Assembly: GCA_902491765.1 (NCBI GenBank)
Contig: CABUIY010000010.1
Span: 8,566 to 72,565 of the forward strand
Reading direction: 5' to 3'
Source: an uncultured Collinsella sp.
Lineage (GTDB): Bacteria; Actinomycetota; Coriobacteriia; Coriobacteriales; Coriobacteriaceae
Length of the DNA: 64,000 nucleotides
The notes under the pieces were generated by a model that worked only from the letters and a program-made list of their open reading frames with translations, was not told the DNA's origin and made no database searches. The translations under genes and the position numbers were made by a program. This document shows, piece by piece, positions 49,547-58,937 of the stretch. The stretch's first letter is position 1. Every line of letters begins with the position of its first letter.

Positions 49547-51724
49547 CTAGGGGAGGAGCTTCATGGCGGCGTCGTGGGCGGCGTGCTCGTAGGCGTCGTC
49601 GAGGGGCTTGAGCGGCAGCAGGGCGGCGGCCTGCGCATCGCCGCGGCGCTCAAGGGCGTGCGCGATCAGCCAGTCGGCGAGTTCTGGGTTCTTGGGCAGC
49701 GCCGGCCCGTGCAGGTACGTGCCGATGACGCCCTTGTAGATCAGACCCTCAAGGCCATCGTCGCCGTTGTTGCCGGTGCCCGTGACGACGGACGTTCCGA
49801 GTGGCGTGGCCTCTGCATCGAGCAGGGTGCGGCCGCCGTGGTTCTCAAATCCCACAAAGGGCTCGGGTGACAGGTCGGTCTTGACGGCGACGTTACCGAT
49901 CAGGCGATTGGCGCCGCGCACGGTCTCAGCGGCAATGACCCCCAGACCTTCAATGCGATTTTCGCCCATATAGTACGAACGGCCGAGCAGCTGATAGCTG
50001 CCACAGATGGCAAGCAGCGAGCCGCCATCCTCAACATAGGCCGCGACCTTGTCTTTTTGGGCGAGCAGCTCGTGTGCCACGGCTAGCTGGTCGCGGTCGG
50101 CGCCGCCACCCATCATGACGATATCGGCATCGGTGAGATCGAGTGACTCGCCCATACGGACCTCGTCCACGCGCACGGGAATGCCGCGCCAAGCGCAGCG
50201 GCGCTCGAGCGCGATAACATTGCCGCCGTCGCCATAGAGGTTAAGGGCATCGGGATACAGGTAGACGATGCGCAGCGGGCGCGAAAGCTCGACTGGCGCG
50301 ATGCCGACAGGAAGAGCGCTGCCGTCGGCACGGGCTATGGCGCGGGCAGCAACAGCGTCGGCAGTGGCGCCCTTCAGTCCGTCGAGTTCCTTGACCAGCG
50401 GCGGGAAGGCCGTGTAGTTGGCGACGGCGTAGAAGGTGTCATCGGCGGCCTCGTCTGCAACGGCGCCAATTGCCTGCGCGACGTCCGAGATAATCGCGGC
50501 ATCGATGCCGGCGTACTTGAGGCGCACCTGCATGTCGTGCGCGCGCGTGCCTCCGGCAAAGGCGACAAGACCCGGCGTGTCGGCGATGCGCTCAAAGTCG
50601 ACGTCGTAGATCCACGATACATCGTGTCCGTCGGCGTCGTTGTCGTTGAGGAAGAAAGCGCAGAGTCTGCCGCCTGCCGTCTTGATGGACTGGATTTGTC
50701 GATCGAAGCCTACGGGATTCTTAGCCAGGTTGGCCTCGACGGTGCGGCCGGCGATATCCCAGCGCCCCATACGACCACCGGCGGGCACATAGGCATCGAG
50801 CGTGGGCTGCAGAAACGCCGTATCCACGCCCAACTCGTGCGCGGCAAAGAATGCGGCGGCAACGTTGTAGACCATGTACAGACCGTTGTAGCGTGTGGCG
50901 ATGTGTACGGCAGCCGCGTCGGGCGCAGATCCAAAGACCAGGTCAAAGTCGTAGCCGTCGCAGCCGAGCTCCACGCCCGTCACACGGCGGACCAGTGCGG
51001 GGCGTGCCCAACCGCACGAGGGGCAATGGTAGGCGCCGAGTTGACCATACTGCACATAGTCGTACTCCAACGGGGCGTTGCACTGCGAGCAGAAGCGAGA
51101 GTCGCTAATGCGGTCAGACTCGGTGTCGGTGGCGCCGTCGATGCCAAAGGCAATACTCGCGTTGGGCATGCGCGCGGCAATCGAGGCGCACAGCGGGTCG
51201 TCGGCGTTGTAGATGAGCGTCGTTGCCGGCGAAAGCTCCAACGCGTGGGCGATGACCTCCTGGGTGTGATCGATCTCGCCATAGCGATCCAGCTGGTCAC
51301 GGAACAGGTTGAGCAGCACAAAGTACGTCGGCTTGAGCTTGGGCAGAACGCGTACGGTGTAAAGCTCATCGCACTCAAAAACGCCCACGCGCTTGCCGCT
51401 GCTGGTGTGTTTAAGGCCGCCGCGGGCCTCGAGCAGAGCACCTACCACACCAGGCTCCATATTGTTGCCGGCACGGTTGCACACCACGGCAGCACCGCTG
51501 GCAGCAACGGCGTCGGCGATGAGGTTGGAAGTGGTGGTCTTGCCATTAGTACCCGTAATCACCACGCTGCGGTCGACAAGGCCAGCGAGGTCGCTCAGCA
51601 ACTCGGGGTCGATCTTCATGGCGATGCGGCCGGGGAGTACGCCGCCCTGGCGCTTAAGGACGGAGCGCAGCCCCCAGCGAGCGATATCGCTCGAGGTGCA
51701 GGCAAGAGATGAGCGGAGGTTCAT
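49547..51724 (-). CDS. MurT-GatD fusion, lipid II isoglutaminyl synthase
   Basis: A 725-residue protein joining both subunits of the enzyme that amidates the D-Glu of lipid II. Residues about 35-465 are MurT: P-loop ITGTNGKTTTSN (57-68), a Mur ligase centre, and the MurT four-cysteine zinc ribbon FCSQCNAP...YHCPSCGW. Residues 482-725 are GatD, a class I glutamine amidotransferase with RPLRIVYLYPDALNLYGD (in part), catalytic C574 in LAICGSYQLLG and H672 in GTYLHGPALPKNPELAD. In staphylococci these are two proteins from one operon, MurT then GatD, the same order as here. No stop or frameshift lies between the halves. Two uncharacterised genes precede it on the same strand. Confidence 0.93.
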   Translation of the reverse strand: MNLRSSLACTSSDIARWGLRSVLKRQGGVLPGRIAMKIDPELLSDLAGLVDRSVVITGTNGKTTTSNLIADAVAASGAAVVCNRAGNNMEPGVVGALLEARGGLKHTSSGKRVGVFECDELYTVRVLPKLKPTYFVLLNLFRDQLDRYGEIDHTQEVIAHALELSPATTLIYNADDPLCASIAARMPNASIAFGIDGATDTESDRISDSRFCSQCNAPLEYDYVQYGQLGAYHCPSCGWARPALVRRVTGVELGCDGYDFDLVFGSAPDAAAVHIATRYNGLYMVYNVAAAFFAAHELGVDTAFLQPTLDAYVPAGGRMGRWDIAGRTVEANLAKNPVGFDRQIQSIKTAGGRLCAFFLNDNDADGHDVSWIYDVDFERIADTPGLVAFAGGTRAHDMQVRLKYAGIDAAIISDVAQAIGAVADEAADDTFYAVANYTAFPPLVKELDGLKGATADAVAARAIARADGSALPVGIAPVELSRPLRIVYLYPDALNLYGDGGNVIALERRCAWRGIPVRVDEVRMGESLDLTDADIVMMGGGADRDQLAVAHELLAQKDKVAAYVEDGGSLLAICGSYQLLGRSYYMGENRIEGLGVIAAETVRGANRLIGNVAVKTDLSPEPFVGFENHGGRTLLDAEATPLGTSVVTGTGNNGDDGLEGLIYKGVIGTYLHGPALPKNPELADWLIAHALERRGDAQAAALLPLKPLDDAYEHAAHDAAMKLLP

Positions 51725-51769
51725 GAAACCGTTCCTAACGTAAACGACATGGTCGGGTCGAGTGCGTCA

Positions 51770-52813
51770 CTAAAATCCGTAGCGGCGCGCAAATTCCTGG
51801 GCAAGCTGCGATACATCTTCGCAGGCGTTGGCCCAGGGGGCAAAGTCGGGAGTGTCCGAGATAATACCGTCCGCTTCCCAAACGGCCTGGTGCGAAAGAT
51901 CCCAGGGATCGTGTGGCTCGGGCCGGCAGGGAAGGTACGGTGTCTGGTACATGGGGTTCAGTAAGAAGAACGCGCCACCCTCGCAGCGGTTGGCGAACTC
52001 ACGCAGCGCGCGTGTCGCCGGGCGCATCTTGTTTGTTTTGAACAGCAGAATCGTGCGGGCGAGCAGATACCAAGGAGAGTTCTCGAGGGCATCGGCCCCC
52101 ATCTGCTCCTCGAGCTGGTGGGCCAGGGCAAAAAAGCCGTCCTCGTCTTCCAAGCGAGCGAGGGCGAGTAACACGGTGCCTGCCACTCGGGTGGGATAGC
52201 CTTCCGCCTTAAGAACACGGCGAGAATAGTTGACGGCAGCACGGTAGCGGGCGCTCGCCATGCACAGCTGCGAGATGGCCTCGAGTGTGTGAAGCCACCC
52301 GATAAGCGCCGGCTCGCTCACGGTGAGCTCTGCCGCCGTCACGCCGTCCGTCAAAACTTTGTTGGCCCAGTAGTGCGGGGCCTCCATATCGAACCCGGGC
52401 ACGCTTTGCTGCAGGTAATCGGCCGTGGTTGCCTCGAGCTTCATCAGGTCGCCCAGGCAGGCGTCAACGGGTGTGTCGGCCAGGATGATGGCGAGCAGCT
52501 GCGCGTCGACGGTCAGTGCATCGATGCGGACAATCTTGAGCAGCTCGTCGCGCATGTCGTCGAACAGGCGGTTGCGCGTCTGCTCAAACTCCTCGTCGCT
52601 GCCCATGTCCTCGATGCGATGGAGTTCGTCGAGCAGGTGGCGGTGAACGTCGGCATAGGACAGCAGCGCCTGGGCATGCTCGGTCTGCGCATACTTATGA
52701 GGGTTGACGCTCACGTCGTTATGGACAAGCTCGCGTGCTGCATCGGTGAGTTCGGGGTGCGACGCAACGTAGGCGCGCTCCAGGTAGGCGGGGATGTAGA
52801 CGCTCGGATCCAT
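51770..52813 (-). CDS. Uncharacterised helical-repeat protein
   Basis: A 347-residue soluble protein, nearly all helix, with TPR-like spacing in the second half (RYRAAVNYSRRVLKAEGYPTR, in part; LLALARLEDEDGFFALAHQLEEQM, in part). No catalytic motif, signal peptide or membrane segment is seen. It is coupled to the upstream gene by a TAATG overlap, and the two share overall layout, though I cannot show homology by eye. MurT-GatD follows 45 bp on. A link to cell-wall synthesis is only suggested by position. Confidence 0.75.
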   Translation of the reverse strand: MDPSVYIPAYLERAYVASHPELTDAARELVHNDVSVNPHKYAQTEHAQALLSYADVHRHLLDELHRIEDMGSDEEFEQTRNRLFDDMRDELLKIVRIDALTVDAQLLAIILADTPVDACLGDLMKLEATTADYLQQSVPGFDMEAPHYWANKVLTDGVTAAELTVSEPALIGWLHTLEAISQLCMASARYRAAVNYSRRVLKAEGYPTRVAGTVLLALARLEDEDGFFALAHQLEEQMGADALENSPWYLLARTILLFKTNKMRPATRALREFANRCEGGAFFLLNPMYQTPYLPCRPEPHDPWDLSHQAVWEADGIISDTPDFAPWANACEDVSQLAQEFARRYGF

Positions 52814-53889
52814 TAGAGGTCTCCTCCCTTAAACGGCAAGCCCTGCTCGGCCGCCCGCAGGATTCGTTCGTCGATCTGGGAGCGCACGATATCGTTGGTG
52901 GCGACCCAGGCGGCAAAGCTGGCGTTGTCGGGGGCGCCCAAGCCCTCCTGCAGTACCGGTGTCGCCTCGGACAGCGCAAGGACAAGCTCGTCGGTGGAGC
53001 CCACACCCACGTTGACGCGGGCATAGACGCCATCGGGAAACTCGGTTTGGAAGTAGAGTGCCTCGGCTGCGTGCGGGCATGAGCGCACAAGGATACGCAG
53101 GTAGTGCTCGGCGCCCTCGTAGTCCAGCTCGCGCCAGGCAGCGCTCATCAGCGCGATGAGCGTCCACGGGTCCAAGTCGCGCTCCGCATCTTTGGGACGA
53201 CGGCGCAGCGGCGTGTTGGCGAGATAGGGGACGGAGTGGGCAGAGCGAAATCGCTTGAGCTCCTCGGCGGGGTATTCGAGCTTTGCCATAGCGAGCATCG
53301 CGGTGTGGCGGACACCAGCGGGGTCGTTGGGCGCAAAGTCCAAGCTGCGATTCGCGGCTTGGAGCGACATGCGGTAGCGTCCGCTAATGAGCGCGCGCGA
53401 TGCCAAGGCGGCAAGCCAGCGCAGGTAGGGGCGGCGCATAAGGTCGCCAGCGGCCTCACGCTCGTAGGGGTCCTGCGCCGAGGCGATTTTGAGCGCCAGG
53501 TCATGCTCGACTTCATCGCGCTTGGATGCCAAGTACTGTACGTATTCCTCGTTGGAGCTGGCGGTGAGGGCGGTCAGCATGCGCTGGGCATCCCAGTTGG
53601 CCGGGTCGAGCGCGGCTGCCTCGCGGAGCATGTTCTCGGCAGCTGCCTCTTCTTGCTCTGCCTGGGTATCGTCAGGGATAAAGGGAATGCGGTAGTCGAC
53701 AGCCTCGACCACCTTGGCAATGAGGTGCCCGGCGCGGTCGCGGTCGTGCACGATGAGCGGTGCGGGGTTGCGGGTGAATTGTTCCATCAGACGCTCTACG
53801 GCGGCACCGTCGGTGAGCGGGATATTGTCGCGGCGCAAGGCCTCAAGAACGAGGCGATGGCAATCCTCTTGAATGGGATCGAATGCCAT
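52813..53889 (-). CDS. Uncharacterised TPR-like protein
   Basis: A 358-residue soluble helical protein. Repeat-like helices occur at ENMLREAAALDPANWDAQRML (in part), RYRMSLQAANRSLDFAPNDPAGVRHTAML (in part) and DYEGAEHYLRILVRSCPHAAEALY (in part), which match the A/G-A-P spacing of TPR motifs. No enzymatic residues are recognised. ATG 53889 has a strong AAAGGAGG site; a start at 53919 is not needed. First gene of a likely operon with the next helical protein and MurT-GatD. Confidence 0.77.
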   Translation of the reverse strand: MAFDPIQEDCHRLVLEALRRDNIPLTDGAAVERLMEQFTRNPAPLIVHDRDRAGHLIAKVVEAVDYRIPFIPDDTQAEQEEAAAENMLREAAALDPANWDAQRMLTALTASSNEEYVQYLASKRDEVEHDLALKIASAQDPYEREAAGDLMRRPYLRWLAALASRALISGRYRMSLQAANRSLDFAPNDPAGVRHTAMLAMAKLEYPAEELKRFRSAHSVPYLANTPLRRRPKDAERDLDPWTLIALMSAAWRELDYEGAEHYLRILVRSCPHAAEALYFQTEFPDGVYARVNVGVGSTDELVLALSEATPVLQEGLGAPDNASFAAWVATNDIVRSQIDERILRAAEQGLPFKGGDL

Positions 53890-54389
53890 GGGGCCTCCTT
53901 TGCTGCGGTTAGGGTTCAAATGTTTCTATATAAGGTTCTAGTTTACCCGCATGTGGCACACCGGGGGTGCCGCACTTGGACTTGCACCTTTGCACCACGA
54001 AGACGGATGTCGCACAAATGTCGGCACCTTGGACGACCGAGTGGTATCACGGTGCCGCAAACGGTCGATTTTTGGCGGCGAACGGTGCATATTTTGGAGG
54101 GGCACGGTCCTGCCCGGGATATGTAGTCAACCTTGATAAAACGTTTGCCCAGCTTGGGAGTATGAATGCCGCACAAGGGTCTTCAGGGATAGAAAAAACG
54201 TTTCATCATTGGCGGCTTTAGGTGAATAACTGACCAACCAGAACGGTAAAATAGTGTTTGTCTGAGCGTTGAGACGTTTAGACATCGCGCATTGTCATCG
54301 CCGGCAACGCGCAAACCGGTCCTAACGGAGCCAATTGGGTGCTCCGTTATATACGCAAGTCTAAGAGGGGCTTGTTTAGGAGGCACAGT
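53890..54389. other. Divergent intergenic region before the alcohol dehydrogenase
   Basis: No gene is seen. GTGGCAC/GTGCCGCAC near 53953-53975 form a short stem. AACGGAGC (54324-54331) and GCTCCGTT (54341-54348) form a perfect hairpin 40 bp before the alcohol dehydrogenase start, without a T-run; it may be an operator or leader stem. Confidence 0.55.
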
Positions 54390-55613
54390 ATGGGACGTTT
54401 TACCAATCCTCGCGATCTGTACTTTGGTGAGGGCGCTCGCCACGAGGTGAAGAACCTCAAGGGTAAGAAGGCCATCATCGTTTCTGGCGGCAGCTCTATG
54501 CGCCGCGGCGGGTTCCTGCAGGACGTTGAGGCCGACCTCAAAGAGGCCGGCATGGAGGTCAAGCTGTTCGAGGGCGTCGAGTCCGATCCCTCCATCGAGA
54601 CCGTCATGAAGGGCGCAGCCGCTATGCGCGACTTCGAGCCCGACTGGATCGTTGCTATCGGCGGCGGCTCGCCCATCGATGCCGCTAAGGCCATGTGGGT
54701 CTTCTACGAGTATCCCGAGGAGTCCTTCGATAACATCATCCAGCCGTTCAGCTTCCCCGAGCTGCGTCAGAAGGCTCACTTCTGCGCCATCTCCTCTACC
54801 TCCGGCACCGCTACCGAGGTCACTGCCTTCTCCGTCATCACCGACTACGCCAAGGGCATCAAGTACCCGCTGGCCGACTTCAACATCACTCCTGATGTCG
54901 CCATCGTCGACCCCGAGCTCACCTACACCATGCCCGCCAAGCTGTGCGCTCATACCGGCATGGACGCTCTGACCCACTGCATGGAGGCCTACGTTTCCAC
55001 CTGCGCCTCTATGTTCACCGACGCCAACGCTCTGCACGGCATCCGCGAGATCGTCGAGTGGCTGCCCAAGTCCTATGCTGGCGACCATGAGGCCCGTCAG
55101 CACATGCACGAGGCTCAGTGCATCGCCGGTATCGCCTTCTCCTCGGGCCTGCTCGGCATCGTTCACTCCATGGCTCACAAGACCGGTGCTGCCTTCGAGA
55201 ACGGTCACATCATCCACGGTGCTGCTAACGCCATGTACCTGGGCAAGGTCATCCAGTGGAACTCCAAGGACCCGCGTGCTGCCGAGCGTTATGCTTACGT
55301 GGCCAAGGAGATCCTGCACCTTCCCGGCGAGACCAACGAGGAGCTCATCGCTGCGCTCGTCCAGAAGATCCGCGACCTCAACGACCAGCTCAACATTCCG
55401 CAGTCCATCAAGGATTACGCGAATGGTGGCGTGAAGGTCGACGCCGAGAACCCGCAGATGGTCTCCGAGGAGGAGTTCCTCGCGAAGCTCCCCGAGATCG
55501 CCGCGAACGCCGAGCAGGACGCCTGCACGCCGGAGAACCCGCGTGAGACCAAGGCTGCCGACTTCGAGAAGATCCTCAAGGCCTGCTACTACGACACCGA
55601 CATCGATTTCTAA
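54390..55613 (+). CDS. Iron-containing alcohol dehydrogenase
   Basis: A 407-residue group III (Fe-dependent) alcohol dehydrogenase of the butanol/ethanol class that reduces aldehydes with NAD(P)H. The nucleotide site is AIGGGSPIDAAKAMW; ISSTSGTATEVTAFSVI is typical; metal ligands lie in HTGMDALTHCMEAYVS, GIVHSMAHKTGA and ENGHIIHGAANA. AGGAGG lies 8 bp before ATG 54390; 17 codons upstream are in frame without support. Strongly biased codons suggest high expression, fitting a main fermentation or redox-balancing role. It has its own terminator. Confidence 0.94.
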   Translation: MGRFTNPRDLYFGEGARHEVKNLKGKKAIIVSGGSSMRRGGFLQDVEADLKEAGMEVKLFEGVESDPSIETVMKGAAAMRDFEPDWIVAIGGGSPIDAAKAMWVFYEYPEESFDNIIQPFSFPELRQKAHFCAISSTSGTATEVTAFSVITDYAKGIKYPLADFNITPDVAIVDPELTYTMPAKLCAHTGMDALTHCMEAYVSTCASMFTDANALHGIREIVEWLPKSYAGDHEARQHMHEAQCIAGIAFSSGLLGIVHSMAHKTGAAFENGHIIHGAANAMYLGKVIQWNSKDPRAAERYAYVAKEILHLPGETNEELIAALVQKIRDLNDQLNIPQSIKDYANGGVKVDAENPQMVSEEEFLAKLPEIAANAEQDACTPENPRETKAADFEKILKACYYDTDIDF

Positions 55614-55635
55614 TCGACTCTTGTTATCGTAACGA

Positions 55636-55672
55636 GGGGCTCCGCACGTATCCGTACGGAGCCCCTTTTTTT
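55636..55672 (+). terminator. Terminator of alcohol dehydrogenase
   Basis: GGGGCTCCG and CGGAGCCCC (9 bp) with an inner ACG/CGT extension, followed by TTTTTTT. Confidence 0.93.
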
Positions 55673-55693
55673 CTTTTAGAGAATGGGATAGTT

Positions 55694-56794
55694 ATGGCTG
55701 CAATTTTCAATAGCCCCAGCAAGTACATCCAGGGTCCGGACGAGCTCGCCAAGCTCGGCTCCTATGTCGAGCCGCTTGGCGCTAAGGCCCTCGTCATCGT
55801 GACGCCTTCGGGCAAGAAGCGCGTCGGCGCCAAGATCGAGGGCGGCTTTGCCGAGGCTAAGGCCGAGCTGCTGTTTGAGGACTTTAACGGCGAGTGCTCC
55901 AAGGGCGAGGTCGATCGCCTGGTTGCGCTCGCTCGCGACAACGGTTGCGACATCATCGTCGGTGTCGGTGGCGGCAAGATCCTCGACACCACGAAGGCCG
56001 TTGCCTATTACCTGGAATCCCCGGTTATCATTTGCCCCACCATTGCTTCGACCGACGCCCCGTGCTCGGCGCTTTCGGTGCTTTATACCGATGACGGCCA
56101 GTTCGACAAGTACCTCTTCCTTAAGGCAAACCCCAACATTGTCCTGATGGATACGACGGTTATCACGGCGAGCCCGGTGCGCCTGACGGTTTCCGGCATG
56201 GGCGATGCGCTCGCAACCTATTTCGAGGCCCAGGCGACGCATGATGCCGACGGTGGTACTTGTGCCGGCGGCAAAGGCGGAATGGCCGGCCTGGCGCTCG
56301 CCAAGCTCTGCTACGAGACGCTTATGGCCGATGGCGTCAAGGCCAAGGTTGCACTGGAGAAGGGCGCGCTGACGCCTGCCGTCGAGCACATCATCGAGGC
56401 CAACACGCTGCTCTCCGGTATTGGCTTTGAGAGCTCGGGCCTTGCTGCTGCTCATGCCATCCACAATGGCCTGACGATGCTGCCCGAGTGCCACGGCATG
56501 TATCACGGCGAGAAGGTCGCCTTTGGCACCATCGTCCAACTGGTACTCGAGGATGCCCCGACCGAGAAGCTCGAGGAAGTCTTGGGCTTCTGCATTGAGC
56601 TGGGCCTGCCGGTCACGATGAAGGAACTTGGCGTTGCCGAGCTTACGCGCGAGCAGGCCATGATTGTTGCCGAGGCCGCCTGCGCGCCCGATGACACCAT
56701 GTGCAACATGCCGTTTGAGGTGACGCCCGAGATGGTCGCAAACGCCATCCTGGGTGCCGACGCACTGGGTCATTATTACCTTATGGATGAGTAA
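55694..56794 (+). CDS. gldA: Glycerol dehydrogenase
   Basis: A 366-residue NAD-dependent GldA that oxidises glycerol to dihydroxyacetone or works in reverse. It opens SPSKYIQGPDEL; the NAD site is IVGVGGGKILDTTKAVA; ICPTIASTDAPCSALSV is family text; and the zinc ligands are in SGMGDALATYFEA, AAHAIHNGL and MYHGEKVAFG. The C-terminus TMCNMPFEVTPEMVANAILGADALG (in part) is complete. It lies 80 bp after the alcohol dehydrogenase stop, past that gene's terminator, and has its own terminator. A deleted relative follows at 56913. Confidence 0.95.
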   Translation: MAAIFNSPSKYIQGPDELAKLGSYVEPLGAKALVIVTPSGKKRVGAKIEGGFAEAKAELLFEDFNGECSKGEVDRLVALARDNGCDIIVGVGGGKILDTTKAVAYYLESPVIICPTIASTDAPCSALSVLYTDDGQFDKYLFLKANPNIVLMDTTVITASPVRLTVSGMGDALATYFEAQATHDADGGTCAGGKGGMAGLALAKLCYETLMADGVKAKVALEKGALTPAVEHIIEANTLLSGIGFESSGLAAAHAIHNGLTMLPECHGMYHGEKVAFGTIVQLVLEDAPTEKLEEVLGFCIELGLPVTMKELGVAELTREQAMIVAEAACAPDDTMCNMPFEVTPEMVANAILGADALGHYYLMDE

Positions 56795-56813
56795 ACTAAA
56801 CTAAGGTAAGGAA

Positions 56814-56847
56814 GGGGCAAAGCCGACAGATGGCTTTGCCCCTTTTT
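56814..56847 (+). terminator. Terminator of gldA
   Basis: GGGGCAAAGCC and GGCTTTGCCCC are perfect 11-bp arms around GACAGAT, followed by TTTTT. Confidence 0.95.
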
Positions 56848-56912
56848 GCTATGGTGCAAAGGGGTAAGGTTACTTTGCACCAATCGTTGTTTGATGAAGG
56901 GCGGATTCTCGT

Positions 56913-57419
56913 ATGGCGCTTCCTATGGTTTACGGCGGTCCCGGCCGGTATGTTCAGGGGCCGGGCGAACTGTCGCGTCAAGGCAGGTATTTGTCATGGT
57001 TGGGCTGCGCTGCCTATGTCTTGTTTGACCAGGGCACCGAGGATCGGCTGTGCAAGCAGATCGTCGATGGATTTCTGGACGAAGACCTAAGCGAGCCATT
57101 CTTTAAGATCTATAACGGTCCGTGTACGGAAGAAGCCGTTGTAAAAATGGCTAAGGAAGCCCAGGCCGAGTATTGCGACATGGTGGTGGGTATTGGCGGC
57201 GGCAAGATGCTGGATATCGCCAAGGCCGTTGCGTTTTATGCCGAGTTGCCGTTGTGCGTATGCCCCACGGCGGCTTCGATGGACGGTCCGTGCAGCGCGA
57301 TTTCCGATGCCGACCTGATGAGCGTTGCAGATGCGGCCTTTAGAAACGAACGCAATATGGCTAACGAACAGGCCAAGGTGACCAGACAAAAGCTCGTGCA
57401 GCTCATGCGCGAGGCATAG
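56913..57419 (+). pseudogene. Glycerol dehydrogenase-like gene with internal deletion
   Basis: A 168-codon frame. Residues 1-130 align in order with GldA: YGGPGRYVQGPGEL, MVVGIGGGKMLDIAKAVAFY and VCPTAASMDGPCSAIS. Right after CSAIS the text jumps to DADLMSVADAAFRNERNMANE, which corresponds to the last helices of the family. About 190 residues holding all three zinc ligands are missing, with the frame kept. It cannot be an active dehydrogenase. It is less similar to the intact gldA next door than a fresh duplicate would be, so it is an old paralogue or separate family member that lost its centre. Confidence 0.82.
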
Positions 57420-57569
57420 CTAGGCGCTTGATCGACCTTGTGCAATCGAGGCGGCGATAGGCATAGGCTATTTGCCTCAAAGGTGCGCCGCGTGTAATTT
57501 GCCCGAGGCGTGGGCCGATAGCGTATCATTATCTCTTGCTTGTTTGCACTGCTCAGGGAGGGGCCGCGC

Positions 57570-58823
57570 ATGGCGCAGGAACACGATCTGTTTGATGACA
57601 TTATCGAGATCAGCAAGGGTTTCGACTTTCTTAAAAACCCGCTTGGCGGCGTGACCGATGCACTCGATCCGTCGGCGCCGCAGTGGAATCCTGCCGACTA
57701 CAAGGAGCGCCCGCGCGGCAACACCATTCCGTGCTTGACCTGCAAAAACGAAAAGAGCGGTTGCACCGCGTGCATGGACGTGTGCCCGGTCAACGCTATC
57801 GAGGTCGAGGAAGACGCCATCGAGATCCTCGACTCCTGTCGCAAGTGCGGCCTGTGCGCCGCTGCCTGTCCGACCGAGGCGATCATCTCGCCGCGCCTGG
57901 CACCTAAAAACCTGTATGACGATATCGTCTCCGCTGCTACGAGCCACGAGACCGCCTACGTCACCTGCACACGCGCCCTCAAGCGCATGCCGCGCGAAAA
58001 CGAGGTCGTCGTTGCCTGCGTGGGCGATATTACGGCCGAGACCTGGTTCTCGGTACTGGCGGACTATCCCAACGTGAGCGTCTACCTGCCACTGGGCGTG
58101 TGCGATAAGTGCCGCAACACCGGTGGCGAGGACATTCTGGGCGAGGCCATTGCTACCGCCGAGGAGTGGGCGGGTACGGGCATGGGCCTGGAGGTCGACC
58201 CCAAGAGCCTCAAATGCCATAAGCGCCGCGAGTACGAGCGCAAGGAGTACATGGATAAGATTGCCCGCACCACGGGCCTGACGGTGACCAAGCTCAATCC
58301 GGCGACGGCGGCGCTGGCCTCGGTGACGCAGAAGTTGAAGGCTCATCGTCACCAGATCACGCAGCTCGAGCGCACGCTCAACACCATGTGCGGCACCACG
58401 ACGACCAAGCGTCGCCGTTCGCTCACGCACGGGCGGCAGCTGGTGCTCTCGACGCTGCAGAACCACCCCGAGCTTGCCCAGAATATGCAGGTGAGCACAC
58501 CGGAATGCGATTTTGACAAGTGCACGTCGTGCGGCGAGTGCGTCAACGTGTGCCCCACGTTTGCCTGCGATTTGGTGGGAAGCGGTCGCTTTGCACTGGA
58601 GTCCACGTATTGCCTAGGTTGCGGAGCCTGCGTCAAGGTGTGCCCCGAGCATGCGCTCAAGCTGGTCGAGCACGATGCGTCCAATCTGGTCGTTGTCGAC
58701 CCCGAGGCCGAGGAAAAGGCCGCTCAGAAGGCCAAGGCCCACGAAGAGGCCCAGAAGGCCAAGGCCGAGACAAAGGCCAAGCTTGACAAGATGCTCGATC
58801 AGGTGGAGAAGCTCGCGGACTAG
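57570..58823 (+). CDS. Iron-sulfur protein with two pairs of 4Fe-4S sites
   Basis: A 417-residue cytoplasmic protein. The N-terminal ferredoxin pair is CLTCKNEKSGCTACMDVCP (in part) and CRKCGLCAAACPTEAI; the C-terminal pair is CDFDKCTSCGECVNVCP (in part) and CLGCGACVKVCPEHAL. Between them about 200 residues include VTCTRALKRMP and GVCDKCRNTGGED, a possible extra metal site. The last 50 residues are a Lys/Ala/Glu coiled coil. I do not recognise a named enzyme; an electron-transfer or assembly role is likely. ATG 57570 follows GGGAGG. Confidence 0.82.
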   Translation: MAQEHDLFDDIIEISKGFDFLKNPLGGVTDALDPSAPQWNPADYKERPRGNTIPCLTCKNEKSGCTACMDVCPVNAIEVEEDAIEILDSCRKCGLCAAACPTEAIISPRLAPKNLYDDIVSAATSHETAYVTCTRALKRMPRENEVVVACVGDITAETWFSVLADYPNVSVYLPLGVCDKCRNTGGEDILGEAIATAEEWAGTGMGLEVDPKSLKCHKRREYERKEYMDKIARTTGLTVTKLNPATAALASVTQKLKAHRHQITQLERTLNTMCGTTTTKRRRSLTHGRQLVLSTLQNHPELAQNMQVSTPECDFDKCTSCGECVNVCPTFACDLVGSGRFALESTYCLGCGACVKVCPEHALKLVEHDASNLVVVDPEAEEKAAQKAKAHEEAQKAKAETKAKLDKMLDQVEKLAD

Positions 58824-58850
58824 TCAGCGAGCTCTATCTCTGCTTCATTT

Positions 58851-58900
58851 GCGCCGCCGCGGTGTCCGGATTCGCCCGGATGCTGCGGCGGCGCTATACT
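58851..58900 (+). promoter_or_regulatory. Long GC-rich hairpin followed by TATACT
   Basis: GCGCCGCCGC and GCGGCGGCGC (10 bp, perfect) enclose an inner TCCGG/CCGGA stem. TATACT follows directly (58895-58900) and may be the -10 of the ychF promoter. The hairpin could end the preceding transcript. Confidence 0.55.
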
Positions 58901-58937
58901 TATACGGTTTGAAGTACCTGTACCAAAAGGAGCTGTC

